Shown here: piece after piece, positions 1-8,616 of the stretch | Layout of the letters: each line of letters opens with the position of its first letter | How positions within the stretch are numbered: the stretch's first letter is position 1 | Origin: Saccharicrinis fermentans DSM 9555 = JCM 21142 | Lineage (GTDB): Bacteria > Bacteroidota > Bacteroidia > Bacteroidales > Marinilabiliaceae | Assembly (NCBI RefSeq): GCF_000517085.1 | Contig: NZ_KI912107.1 | Location: 2,223,677-2,287,676, forward strand | Length of the DNA stretch: 64,000 nt | Direction of reading: 5' to 3' | Made by a program: the position numbers and the translations under genes | Notes under the pieces: model-generated | What the model was told of the DNA's origin: nothing | Database searches by the model: none | Seen by the model: the letters and a program-made list of their open reading frames with translations, nothing else

Positions 1-302
1 CTGGTTCCAACCCTTACTTCCTTGGTCTCGTAACCAACATACGAAAACTGCAATACGCTTTCAGAAACCAGTCCTCCAAAACTATAATGTCCCTCGTAAT
101 TGGTGATTACGCCTGATGTGGTATTTTTTAAAATTACAGCCACTCCAATCAGAGTCTCTCCCGTCTCCGCATCAGTAACGATACCTTCAACTTTTCTAAT
201 CTCTTGCGCTCCTGCTGAAAAACTACAACAGCACCATAAACCCACTAATAGTGTAAAAAGAGATACGTATTTTTTAATGTGTCTCATTATTAAATTCATC
301 AT
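1..302 (-). CDS. SusC/RagA-type TonB-dependent receptor, N-terminal part (runs off window)
   Basis: Only the first 100 codons or so are in the window; the gene continues past position 1. Reading leftwards from tandem ATGs at 302/299 (another in-frame ATG lies at 287) gives a hydrophobic signal peptide ending near SAGAQ. A carboxypeptidase-regulatory-like beta-sandwich follows, seen as VEGIVTDAETGETLIGVAV and then YVGYETKEV. That order is the standard N-terminus of SusC/RagA outer-membrane receptors, which import glycans or peptides with TonB energy and a SusD lipoprotein partner. The plug and barrel are not visible, so a SusC receptor cannot be separated from another protein with the same N-terminal domain. 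It lies 24 bp downstream of the M16 peptidase on the same strand. Confidence 0.7.
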   Translation of the reverse strand, partial: MMNLIMRHIKKYVSLFTLLVGLWCCCSFSAGAQEIRKVEGIVTDAETGETLIGVAVILKNTTSGVITNYEGHYSFGGLVSESVLQFSYVGYETKEVRVGT

Positions 303-326
303 TTGAAATATCTTTAAAATACTTGC

Positions 327-3128
327 TTAATGTTGTGGACTCAGCACAAATTCAAGATGATTCTTTCTATTTAAATATTTCCGCGCCAACTTGCTCAATT
401 GTTCCGCCCTTACATCTTGTATTTGCTGCTCAAACTTTTCAAAATCCTGTTCATCTTCTCCTCTTGTCCACTGATCTTCAAGGACTCTTCGCCAGTAACC
501 ATTGGTTTGTAACGACCCCTTACGATTCTTGAGCCATGCCTTTTTTACCTTGTCTAAATTCTCAGCAGATATACCCTTCTTCATCGCATCAATCTCATGT
601 AAGGTAGCTCTAACCAAGGTGTCCAGATTGGCGGGCGCACAGGTAAAATATATGTCCATTCTATAGCAACTATAAGGTCGCTGTAAAATAGTAGAAGATG
701 CATAAGGCGAATAAACGCCTCCAATCTCTTCTCTTAATTTCTGGTTCAATCGAATGGTTAAAATATCACTTAAAAGCCCCATTTCAATTCGTGCCTTCTG
801 CGACTCCGGGTATTTACCGGTGAAACGCATCAGCATTTTTGATTTATCCACCATATTTCTTGGAAAATCGTACCTATGTGCTCCTTTAGGAGGACGAATA
901 CCATGATCAATATATTTTGATGGTATCTTCTTTCCGGGCAAGCTTCCCAAATATTTTGTCAATAGAGGTTTCACTGAATCCACATTAAAGTTACCTACCA
1001 TAAAAAAGCGGGTTCCGTATGCGGAGCTATAACGTGATTGATAAAACGCAAAAGCCTCATCAAAGTTTATCTTATCTAACTTCTCTGGAGTTAACAAAGT
1101 TGCCGTTCTTGGACTATTTTGCATCATCACCTTGTTCACCTCATCGGTAAAATAAGAATCTGGACTATTTAGAGCATTTCGATTATATTCTTTTTTGTTC
1201 TCGATGAATTGCTCAAACTTATCCACATCCTTACGGGGTTTCGTATAAATTAAATGAGTCAGCTGTAACAGCGTCTCAAAGTCTTTATTGGATGAAAATC
1301 CGGTTACCCCTTCATTATATCTGTTAATATACGGTGCTACATACACTTGTTTCCCCGAAAGAATTCTCTCTAACTGCAAAGCGTTAAACTTAGACAGACC
1401 TCCTTGCGATACCAAAACAGAAGCCATGGAGGCATTGTCAAAATTCTCCAATGAAGCCAATGAGTAACCGCCCTCCCGCATAGAAGAAAAACGGATTTCA
1501 TCTCCTTTGAAGTCTGTTGGTTTTAAAGCAATACTTGCTCCATTGGTAAATTCAATAGTTGTAATACCCATCGCAGCAGAAAATGTTTCATTTTTTATGC
1601 CCCCTCCCTTTGGCAAATCATGCATCAAAGGTTCGTCCACATCTAAATCTACGTAGGGTGAGATCTGTTCGTCGGCCACGCTTCGTAATGCCACCAACAG
1701 CTCCTCCTCTGATGGTGTTACTGTATTTTCAGGGGCCGTGACAATGATCACCCGATTATCTTCTGATAAATTTATATAGTGATTCACTAATTCCTGAACA
1801 TCTTCCAAAGTCAATTCCTTTAACACCTTTTGTACAAATTCCTTTTTAAAAGCGATACTGGTATTTTCTTCTCCATAGATCACATGATTAGATATGGCAT
1901 CCATAATTTGAGCTGAGCTTTGTTTTCCCTCTTCTTTTGCCATTTGCTCAAAATCATTATGCAAAATGACCTTTTTGCGATCCAACTCTGCCTGCGTGAA
2001 ACCATATTTCTTTATCCGCAACAATTCTCGCATCAAACCTTTAGTACCTTCAATAATCTGATCGCTTTTGGTAGTGGCTAAAGACATATAACGATCTGTT
2101 TTACCTGCCGCACTGGTTGCATATGATTGGGCATACATATAAGGCGCTCCCTTTTGCTGTGTAAGATCTGTTAATCGTTGATTTACCAGGTAGGTGTATA
2201 TGATATTAACCACACTGCGCTTCAAATCTCCCAGTGTTTTTTCTTCGCGGTGCGGAAATTTATTGATTATTTTTACCGATGTACTGGTAATTTCTTTGTC
2301 TTTAATAATCTTCACCAACGTGCCATCATGCATCGGCACTGTATAATATTCTCTCTCAGGTGCATGATCACCATTATCCATCGAACCGAAGGTGGCTACG
2401 ATACGCTTTTCCATTTCTTCTTTCTCAAAATCACCCACCACAACAATACTGGTCAATTCGGGACGGTACCATGAACGATAAAATTTTCGTAGTTCCTCAT
2501 CATTTCCTTTTTGAGTAACCACCTCCATTAAACCAATGGGTCTACGGTGTAAATAACGCGAATCTTTATACAAAAGAGGATACATCTGGTCTTTTAATCG
2601 TTGATTTAAGCCAATGGTAGTTCGCCACTCTTCCAATATTATATTACGTTCATTATCTATGGCCTCGGTACTTAATGTTAAACCCGATAATATATCACCC
2701 AAAAACAAAAAAGCACTGTCTAAGGTTTCCTTTTTTGCATTGGGTAGCGGAAGCATATAAACGGTTTCATCATAGCCTGTGTATGCATTTACGTCGGCAC
2801 CAAACTCCACGCCTATTGACTGCAGGTAATCTATTAAAGAGTTATCAGGAAAATGTTTGCTCCCATTAAAAACCATATGCTCCAGAAAATGAGCAAAACC
2901 TCTTTGTTCCTCTGTTTCAAGAATAGAACCTGCTCTAATAATCATACGCACCTGAACCTGGTTCTCAGGTTTTGCGTTTTCCTGCAAATAATAAGTTAAT
3001 CCATTGGACAATGTATTCTCTTCAACTTTGGGGTTCTCAGGAATGGGGGATTGGTAATTTATTTGGGCATAAACTCCCATTGACCCCAAAACAACCCAAC
3101 AAAATATGATAACTTGAATAATCTTCAT
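327..3128 (-). CDS. M16 family zinc metallopeptidase (pitrilysin/insulinase-like), secreted
   Basis: A 933-residue protein with an N-terminal signal peptide (about residues 1-21, ending VYAQ). The inverted zinc motif HFLEH lies at residues 80-84. The third zinc ligand is probably Glu160 in NERNIILEEW, at the spacing expected for M16 enzymes. The length fits a two-half fused M16 architecture in which the second half has lost the zinc motif and acts as structural support. M16 peptidases clip peptides inside a closed chamber; in Bacteroidota the exported forms act in the periplasm. It lies about 180 bp downstream of the sensor kinase and 24 bp upstream of the receptor gene, so read-through is plausible but not proven. 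Confidence 0.9.
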   Translation of the reverse strand: MKIIQVIIFCWVVLGSMGVYAQINYQSPIPENPKVEENTLSNGLTYYLQENAKPENQVQVRMIIRAGSILETEEQRGFAHFLEHMVFNGSKHFPDNSLIDYLQSIGVEFGADVNAYTGYDETVYMLPLPNAKKETLDSAFLFLGDILSGLTLSTEAIDNERNIILEEWRTTIGLNQRLKDQMYPLLYKDSRYLHRRPIGLMEVVTQKGNDEELRKFYRSWYRPELTSIVVVGDFEKEEMEKRIVATFGSMDNGDHAPEREYYTVPMHDGTLVKIIKDKEITSTSVKIINKFPHREEKTLGDLKRSVVNIIYTYLVNQRLTDLTQQKGAPYMYAQSYATSAAGKTDRYMSLATTKSDQIIEGTKGLMRELLRIKKYGFTQAELDRKKVILHNDFEQMAKEEGKQSSAQIMDAISNHVIYGEENTSIAFKKEFVQKVLKELTLEDVQELVNHYINLSEDNRVIIVTAPENTVTPSEEELLVALRSVADEQISPYVDLDVDEPLMHDLPKGGGIKNETFSAAMGITTIEFTNGASIALKPTDFKGDEIRFSSMREGGYSLASLENFDNASMASVLVSQGGLSKFNALQLERILSGKQVYVAPYINRYNEGVTGFSSNKDFETLLQLTHLIYTKPRKDVDKFEQFIENKKEYNRNALNSPDSYFTDEVNKVMMQNSPRTATLLTPEKLDKINFDEAFAFYQSRYSSAYGTRFFMVGNFNVDSVKPLLTKYLGSLPGKKIPSKYIDHGIRPPKGAHRYDFPRNMVDKSKMLMRFTGKYPESQKARIEMGLLSDILTIRLNQKLREEIGGVYSPYASSTILQRPYSCYRMDIYFTCAPANLDTLVRATLHEIDAMKKGISAENLDKVKKAWLKNRKGSLQTNGYWRRVLEDQWTRGEDEQDFEKFEQQIQDVRAEQLSKLARKYLNRKNHLEFVLSPQH

Positions 3129-3307
3129 TAAATATAAGAGTTAAAAGTAGGGAACAAGAATACTTGCTTTTTAAGTATTTAACAAAGCCTATTCAGTGAA
3201 CTGGCAATTACATGTAGTGAAAACGTAAATCTATTCAGTGAGTATAATATGAAAAGTAGGCTTGGTAAGAATAAAATAAAGTGTAAGTATAGCTAAGATC
3301 CATATTT

Positions 3308-4822
3308 TTAATGAATCAAAGGCATCGAAGCAATAAACTTTCCTTTTCCCTGCTTAAAGGTACACTCTTGCTTCGTTATAAGAGCATACCGGGCATTTAA
3401 GTTCTTTAACCCCTTTCCACTGGTTTCCACGATGGCTGCTTTAGGACGCAACTCATTGACCACATAAATTCGATCATGCATAACCTTAATCGTAATAACC
3501 AAGGGATTATGCTCGGAGGCAATATTGTGTTTGATACAATTTTCTACCAATAGCTGCAAAGATATGGGCAACACCTTGTAATCCAGATAATCGGCCAGAT
3601 TTATGATCTCTACTTTGATGGATGAATTCATTCTTAAATTTATCACATCTACATAGGTTTGTGTAAAGGTGAGTTCTTCGCGCAAAGTAACCATATATTC
3701 CCCTTCGATACGTAACTGATACCGGTACAAATGCGACAAATCAGTCAGCATACCACGCGCCACCTTATCGTGCTTACTCAGTAAGGCTTTTACCGTCCCC
3801 AAAGAATTAAACATAAAATGGGAATTCAATCCCGATCTCAACAGCTCCAACTTAATAGAAAAAGTCTCACTTTTTTGTTTTTCATGTTTCAGCAATAGAT
3901 TCAGATTTTTCTGTTCGGCTGAAGATCTCAATAAAAACTCCCTTTTCCAATGAATAATACCGAACAACAATATTCCCAATAAGGTGATGATGAATAATAT
4001 AAATAAAAATATCATGCTCTGCTCCTGTTCAGCAATCATATCTTTTATCTCAAAACCGGGTACAACAGTTAACACAAGCCATTCTTCGCCGTTGAATTGT
4101 AAAGGACTGTATTTTCGATAAACCGGTAATTGCAAATAGGCAGATTGCGTGATATGTAAAGTATCGAAATTACGATTGTTATAATGTCCATCAGTAAATA
4201 AAAAATCCGGCAAAAAATATTTTTTACCTACCTTCTCAATGTCTGGATGATAAATACACTCTCCCCGATCATTTAAAACAATTTGATAAACCGAAGTATA
4301 TATATTATCCAAGATAAACTTTTGATGCAAACGATGTAAATCAATAAGCATACATTCCGTATAGGCTGATTCTGGCCCTCTAATCAACAAATAACGCTCC
4401 TTCAGAATAAGGGTATTTATTGTTGGGCCCATATATGCTTTCCACTCTTCAAACAATTCTGCCAATGGCACTTCCATATCCTCGGATTGAAACGCCCAAT
4501 CTTTCTGATCCTCCCTGATGCCCACAGCCACAATTGTACTGTCGGTTTGAAGTAACGAATTTAACTGCCTCCAATTATCTTGCCCACTGTGACTTGACGT
4601 TTTTTTTAAATGATGTAACTGTGCCAATGTAAGACTATAACTTTCAAAATAATGATCCAGAAACTTTTGGTATCCTCTGGCACTTCCTACAACCATTGAC
4701 TGACTTACCTCATTGGATTGTTGGTGCATTTCCATTCGAATCCAATACGTACCCATAAAAAAAACAGCCACCAATAAAACAAAAGCAACCACATTCCACC
4801 TATTAAACAAAATCCTATACAT
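3308..4822 (-). CDS. LytS-like sensor histidine kinase (His_kinase PF06580 type)
   Basis: A 504-residue membrane kinase. Transmembrane helices at about 11-27 and 271-291 enclose a periplasmic sensor region of about 240 residues, probably Cache-like (inference). After a short coiled coil comes the phosphoacceptor box, HFMFNSL with His335, typical of the LytS/YehU kinase class. The C-terminal ATPase region shows an N box in LLVENCIKHN and a glycine box in SGKGLKNLNAR. Its ATG overlaps the stop of the response regulator (TGATG), so the two are translationally coupled and form one two-component system. The ligand cannot be read from sequence. Confidence 0.9.
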   Translation of the reverse strand: MYRILFNRWNVVAFVLLVAVFFMGTYWIRMEMHQQSNEVSQSMVVGSARGYQKFLDHYFESYSLTLAQLHHLKKTSSHSGQDNWRQLNSLLQTDSTIVAVGIREDQKDWAFQSEDMEVPLAELFEEWKAYMGPTINTLILKERYLLIRGPESAYTECMLIDLHRLHQKFILDNIYTSVYQIVLNDRGECIYHPDIEKVGKKYFLPDFLFTDGHYNNRNFDTLHITQSAYLQLPVYRKYSPLQFNGEEWLVLTVVPGFEIKDMIAEQEQSMIFLFILFIITLLGILLFGIIHWKREFLLRSSAEQKNLNLLLKHEKQKSETFSIKLELLRSGLNSHFMFNSLGTVKALLSKHDKVARGMLTDLSHLYRYQLRIEGEYMVTLREELTFTQTYVDVINLRMNSSIKVEIINLADYLDYKVLPISLQLLVENCIKHNIASEHNPLVITIKVMHDRIYVVNELRPKAAIVETSGKGLKNLNARYALITKQECTFKQGKGKFIASMPLIH

Positions 4823-5583
4823 CAGCTAACAATCCATGCTTTAAATTCCTTACTCCGCGAATAACTCACCACAATCTCATCTTTCACCTCATCCGTCATT
4901 TTTATCGCCAAACGACTACGGCTCATGGTCTTAATTTCATTGACAAATTGCTTATTGATAAAATACCTCCTATTCGCCCTAAAAAAACATTCGGGATCTA
5001 ACTCCTTCTCTAACTGAGCCAGTGTAGCATCATAATAATACTTCTTTCCTTCCTGCGTATAAGCAAATAAATAGCGATCATCGGCCATAAAACATACAAT
5101 TTCATCAACAGACACCGGCTTTTGAATATTTCCCATGGACAAAATTAAACGACTTAAATAAGAAGTAGCTTTACCTTGCGCCTGAATACCAGTTAGCTGA
5201 TCCACCAACTGATCCAATCTTTGATTATTGAATTGATTCTGCCAATACTTATCCAATACTTTTTTCAAATCACTGGTTTCCACCGGCTTAAGTATATAAC
5301 CAATACTATTGGTTTCAAAAGCTTTGATGGCATATTGATCATAAGCCGTTGTAAAAACAACCGGTATGGTGATATCCAGCGTTTTAAAAATAGAAAAAGA
5401 AAGCCCATCACTCAATTCAATGTCTGAAAAAATAAGGTCGCACACATGGTTGCTTAGCCACTTTACACTATCTGCCACACTGCTAAATTGCTGCACTACC
5501 TTAATGGAGGGATCTAGAACCACCAACTCCTCTTTCAACTCCTCGGCCAACAAAATCTCATCCTCTATAATTATCACTTCCAT
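4822..5583 (-). CDS. LytTR-family response regulator
   Basis: The start is placed at the ATG at 5583 because the receiver domain begins there (MEVIIIEDE). An upstream in-frame extension to 5673 adds 30 residues unlike the family. The 253-residue product has a CheY-like receiver with acidic pocket IIEDE and phospho-Asp in FSDIEL. A C-terminal LytTR DNA-binding domain contains FRANRRYFINKQFV. LytTR regulators bind short direct repeats; repeated ATTCCA hexamers lie upstream at 5702-6018. It forms an overlapping operon with the kinase. The target genes are not evident; the M16 peptidase and the SusC-like receptor downstream are candidates. Confidence 0.9.
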   Translation of the reverse strand: MEVIIIEDEILLAEELKEELVVLDPSIKVVQQFSSVADSVKWLSNHVCDLIFSDIELSDGLSFSIFKTLDITIPVVFTTAYDQYAIKAFETNSIGYILKPVETSDLKKVLDKYWQNQFNNQRLDQLVDQLTGIQAQGKATSYLSRLILSMGNIQKPVSVDEIVCFMADDRYLFAYTQEGKKYYYDATLAQLEKELDPECFFRANRRYFINKQFVNEIKTMSRSRLAIKMTDEVKDEIVVSYSRSKEFKAWIVS

Positions 5584-5680
5584 GACGTTCGTTTTCAATC
5601 CGTGTACAAATATAATCATTACTAAATGGCTGACAACAGCATTACAAATTGGTGTTCCTAAATAATTGGTCAATTGGAAA

Positions 5681-5835
5681 AAGTCTAATAGTTGTCAGAA
5701 TATTCCAAAAAACACCCACTAATTTCGATTAATTCCAAAAGATTCCAGTAAAACTTAGAGAATTCCAACGCTCAAATCGACATCTGGATTGGAGCATTTT
5801 TTTACTTTGCAATATGTAGCAGACCGCATATTTAC
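5681..5835 (+). repeat. 155-bp long-distance inverted repeat, left copy
   Basis: This stretch upstream of the LytTR regulator recurs as the reverse complement at 63849-64000. The two differ only by a few substitutions and homopolymer indels. The right copy is cut by the window edge, so the true repeat may be longer. It carries four ATTCCA hexamers spaced 30, 10 and 20 bp apart. It could be the upstream region of a duplicated regulator gene, a small mobile repeat, or the boundary of the accessory region. Confidence 0.85.
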
Positions 5836-6018
5836 AATGTACCTAAGATTTTTTTTGTGTCTGCTTCCATAATAGGAGCAAACATATATTACGCTGTAAG
5901 TGAGGATTTGGCTGATTTTGGCTATTGAAAGCTGGAATTGGTTGGAATTGGCTATTTTTTTTATATTGAGATTTAAAGAAATTTTTAGTTGTAGCTTTTG
6001 TTTTATTTTACTTGGAAT
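5702..6018. promoter_or_regulatory. Helically phased ATTCCA hexamers, possible LytTR sites
   Basis: ATTCCA occurs at 5702, 5732, 5742 and 5762. Its complement TGGAAT occurs at 5933, 5943 and 6013. All spacings within each orientation are multiples of 10 bp, so the sites face the same side of the helix. They lie between the LytTR regulator start (5583) and the end of the KAP NTPase gene (6042). LytTR-domain proteins bind direct repeats of about this size, so autoregulation is the simplest reading. The binding protein is inferred, not shown. Confidence 0.45.
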
Positions 6019-6041
6019 ATAGTTTAGGATTAATCTTATTA

Positions 6042-8534
6042 TCAGTTTTCTTTACTGAAATTTTGCTTTGGGTACTTCTCAAATTTTATAGCCCCATATT
6101 TATTCATACTATATTTTTCCATGAATTCTTTTAGAAGACTATAGTCTTCTTCGCTTCTATAGGCCATGAAGCTAATAATATCATGTGCTTCTTTTCTGTA
6201 TGCAATGTAATCCCTATGTTTCATATTCGGATCGCCAAATATCTGTTCTGTAAATGGATCACCAACTCTACCTATTCCATCGTCCGGTATTACCGATGGC
6301 CTAATGTAGTGTTCTAAATATTGTTTTGGAAATGCTAAAATATAATCTTTCATTAATCTATTAACTTCAGCTAAGAGCATTATATGGTTATTAGTTTTAT
6401 TTATATAGTCTAAACAACCATAGTACAAAGCTGTAATCTTATTAAAAACTTCTTTTGTATTTTCCTCTTCACAAGTAATTTCGTTGATGCATAATTTCAG
6501 TTTATACAATATCTGTATCTGCAATTCTTTTTTTGAAAAGAGATTACGATAATCAGGATCTTTGTCATAACCAATGATAAAAGAGTAATATATAGTTCTT
6601 AAACAGTTGTAATCTATTATACTTTTGAGCAGTTTTTCCCAAAAAGTCTTTAATGCAATTAAATCATTGCCGAAAAATTTATTTGCAACACTTTGACATT
6701 CAATATAGGTCAATAAATCAAAAAATGGTTTGTAACTATATCCACTTGCTTTTGCAATAGTTAAAGTCCATAATTGTGTGTAATTTTCATACTCTTGAAC
6801 AGCCCAAAGCTCATCTAGTGTTTCAATTTGTAAATAACTATAGATTTCAGGTAAATACCCTTTAATATACCATTCAGCAAATTCTTCTTTAAGTTTTTCA
6901 TTACCATAATTCTTATATTTTAAAAATGTTGCTCTTGGCATTTTCTTATAGAAATCAGGAGAAAAATATCTTTCGAAATTTATAGCAAGAGAAAAACTAC
7001 TTGATTCATCCTTATGAAATAAACTAAATGAATTGGTTTCTTGCTGTGGTAATAAAATTTTAAGCAATTCATTAACTTCGTCAGGAATATCAATCTTTTT
7101 TTCTTCAACTAAACTGGAATCAAAAACATGAACACCACCATACATTACTTTTACAAGCTTTTTTGATTTCAGAATTTCATATAAGGAAAAGTACTTAGTG
7201 CGAATACAATATAAATTAACAAAATCATAAAAATCCACATCTGCCCATACTTTTGGAAAAGCATATGAGAAACTATCAACCATCCGTTTTACATCTCTCA
7301 TGTTAGTTATTAACCTTATAAACCATCCCCACTTAGACTTACTTTTTACAAAGTCTCCTTGTATCTCTTCAACCAATTTATACTCCTCACTACCTTCCAA
7401 AAATCTTTCCTTTAACAATTCTATAAAAACTTCAACTCTCCTAAATTCATCATATTGGGCCAATACATACTCTGATTGAAATATTTTAGCTAAATATTCC
7501 TCTGGTTTATAGCTATTTATCTTAGAGATTGAATTAATTAAGTAATTTCTATCATATGCACCAATATAAGTAACAGATGTAAAATCAGCAGTATTCCTAA
7601 TAAGTTTAAAAACCTCAAGTACCTCTTTGCTGTCCAATCGATCTAAATCATCTATGAAAACAACTACTTTCTTATTTATTCTCTTGAGAGCTTCATTTAC
7701 AAACTTCTCTTTTTGTTGTTCCAATGTAATAACAGAACTCAACTGTCTTGTTACTTTAATTACTGCATTCTTTTCTGTATTTAAGAGTATATCCAAGTAT
7801 TTGTTTAACTCTGGGTAAATCTCTCCGCTATAGGGTTTAAGGCATATCTTTAGAGTCCTAAAATAATCCTTGGCTATATGATCCGGCGATTTGCTTTGCC
7901 AAGGATTAAATCTCACTGTTACTATATTATCAAGTGAATTAAGCTCATCTAGTATCATATTTACAAATGAGGTTTTACCTTCTCCCCAAGCACCAACTAT
8001 TCCAACATTATAATCCCCAATATTATGTAAGTCTCTTGCTAAATTTTGAGCATGGGATTTTCTGTCAAGGGTGTCAAATTCACTACTTGTTAATGGAATA
8101 TCTCTATTTTTATTGAATCTATCCGAAGTAACAAAATGCAACTTACACTCTTTATATCCCTGCAAAACAAGAAAGTAAAACCCTACGACTAATATAATAT
8201 CTAGTAAAAAAACATTGTTACAGAAACCAAAGTGATTAAATACATATGCATCAGAGTAAAAGCTATAATAACAATATACTAATGCTAAGTATATGACAAA
8301 TCGTGCTAACGAACCGTTTACAACATAGCCTTTATTTAATTTTATAATCAATCTAATAATGCATACTGCAGCACAAAGAATTACAAAATACTCTAAGAAG
8401 AAGTTTGTATTTAAATATGTATCCCAAAATTTCACAATGGTTTTGTCTAAAACCACTTGTATTGCTTTATCGAAATTAATTACAATAACAGTGAGAACTA
8501 TTAATTCACACAAATGCTTTATATATCTATTCAT
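6042..8534 (-). CDS. KAP-family P-loop NTPase, membrane-anchored
   Basis: The ATG at 8534 (MNRYIKHL) is preferred over a TTG at 8567. The 830-residue product has several N-terminal membrane helices in its first 130 residues. The KAP NTPase core follows: Walker A GAWGEGKTS (about residues 181-189) and Walker B in VVVFIDDLDRL (about 295-305). The long C-terminal region is unassigned. KAP NTPases have transmembrane segments inserted in or before the P-loop domain and are repeatedly found in phage-defence islands. The gene follows hsdR on the same strand after a gap of about 80 bp, so it may be the last gene of the restriction-modification block. Its specific role is unknown. Confidence 0.85.
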   Translation of the reverse strand: MNRYIKHLCELIVLTVIVINFDKAIQVVLDKTIVKFWDTYLNTNFFLEYFVILCAAVCIIRLIIKLNKGYVVNGSLARFVIYLALVYCYYSFYSDAYVFNHFGFCNNVFLLDIILVVGFYFLVLQGYKECKLHFVTSDRFNKNRDIPLTSSEFDTLDRKSHAQNLARDLHNIGDYNVGIVGAWGEGKTSFVNMILDELNSLDNIVTVRFNPWQSKSPDHIAKDYFRTLKICLKPYSGEIYPELNKYLDILLNTEKNAVIKVTRQLSSVITLEQQKEKFVNEALKRINKKVVVFIDDLDRLDSKEVLEVFKLIRNTADFTSVTYIGAYDRNYLINSISKINSYKPEEYLAKIFQSEYVLAQYDEFRRVEVFIELLKERFLEGSEEYKLVEEIQGDFVKSKSKWGWFIRLITNMRDVKRMVDSFSYAFPKVWADVDFYDFVNLYCIRTKYFSLYEILKSKKLVKVMYGGVHVFDSSLVEEKKIDIPDEVNELLKILLPQQETNSFSLFHKDESSSFSLAINFERYFSPDFYKKMPRATFLKYKNYGNEKLKEEFAEWYIKGYLPEIYSYLQIETLDELWAVQEYENYTQLWTLTIAKASGYSYKPFFDLLTYIECQSVANKFFGNDLIALKTFWEKLLKSIIDYNCLRTIYYSFIIGYDKDPDYRNLFSKKELQIQILYKLKLCINEITCEEENTKEVFNKITALYYGCLDYINKTNNHIMLLAEVNRLMKDYILAFPKQYLEHYIRPSVIPDDGIGRVGDPFTEQIFGDPNMKHRDYIAYRKEAHDIISFMAYRSEEDYSLLKEFMEKYSMNKYGAIKFEKYPKQNFSKEN

Positions 8535-8616
8535 TAATATTAATTCAATCCGGTTAAAATCAATCAATTTCCATCAATTAAATTGTATGAGCTAAATGTT
8601 TTTTATTGTTGTACTA

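Noticed and set aside
5584..5673. N-terminal extension of the LytTR regulator
   Set aside because: The added 30 residues precede the receiver start and do not fit the family; the internal ATG at 5583 is placed exactly at the domain start.
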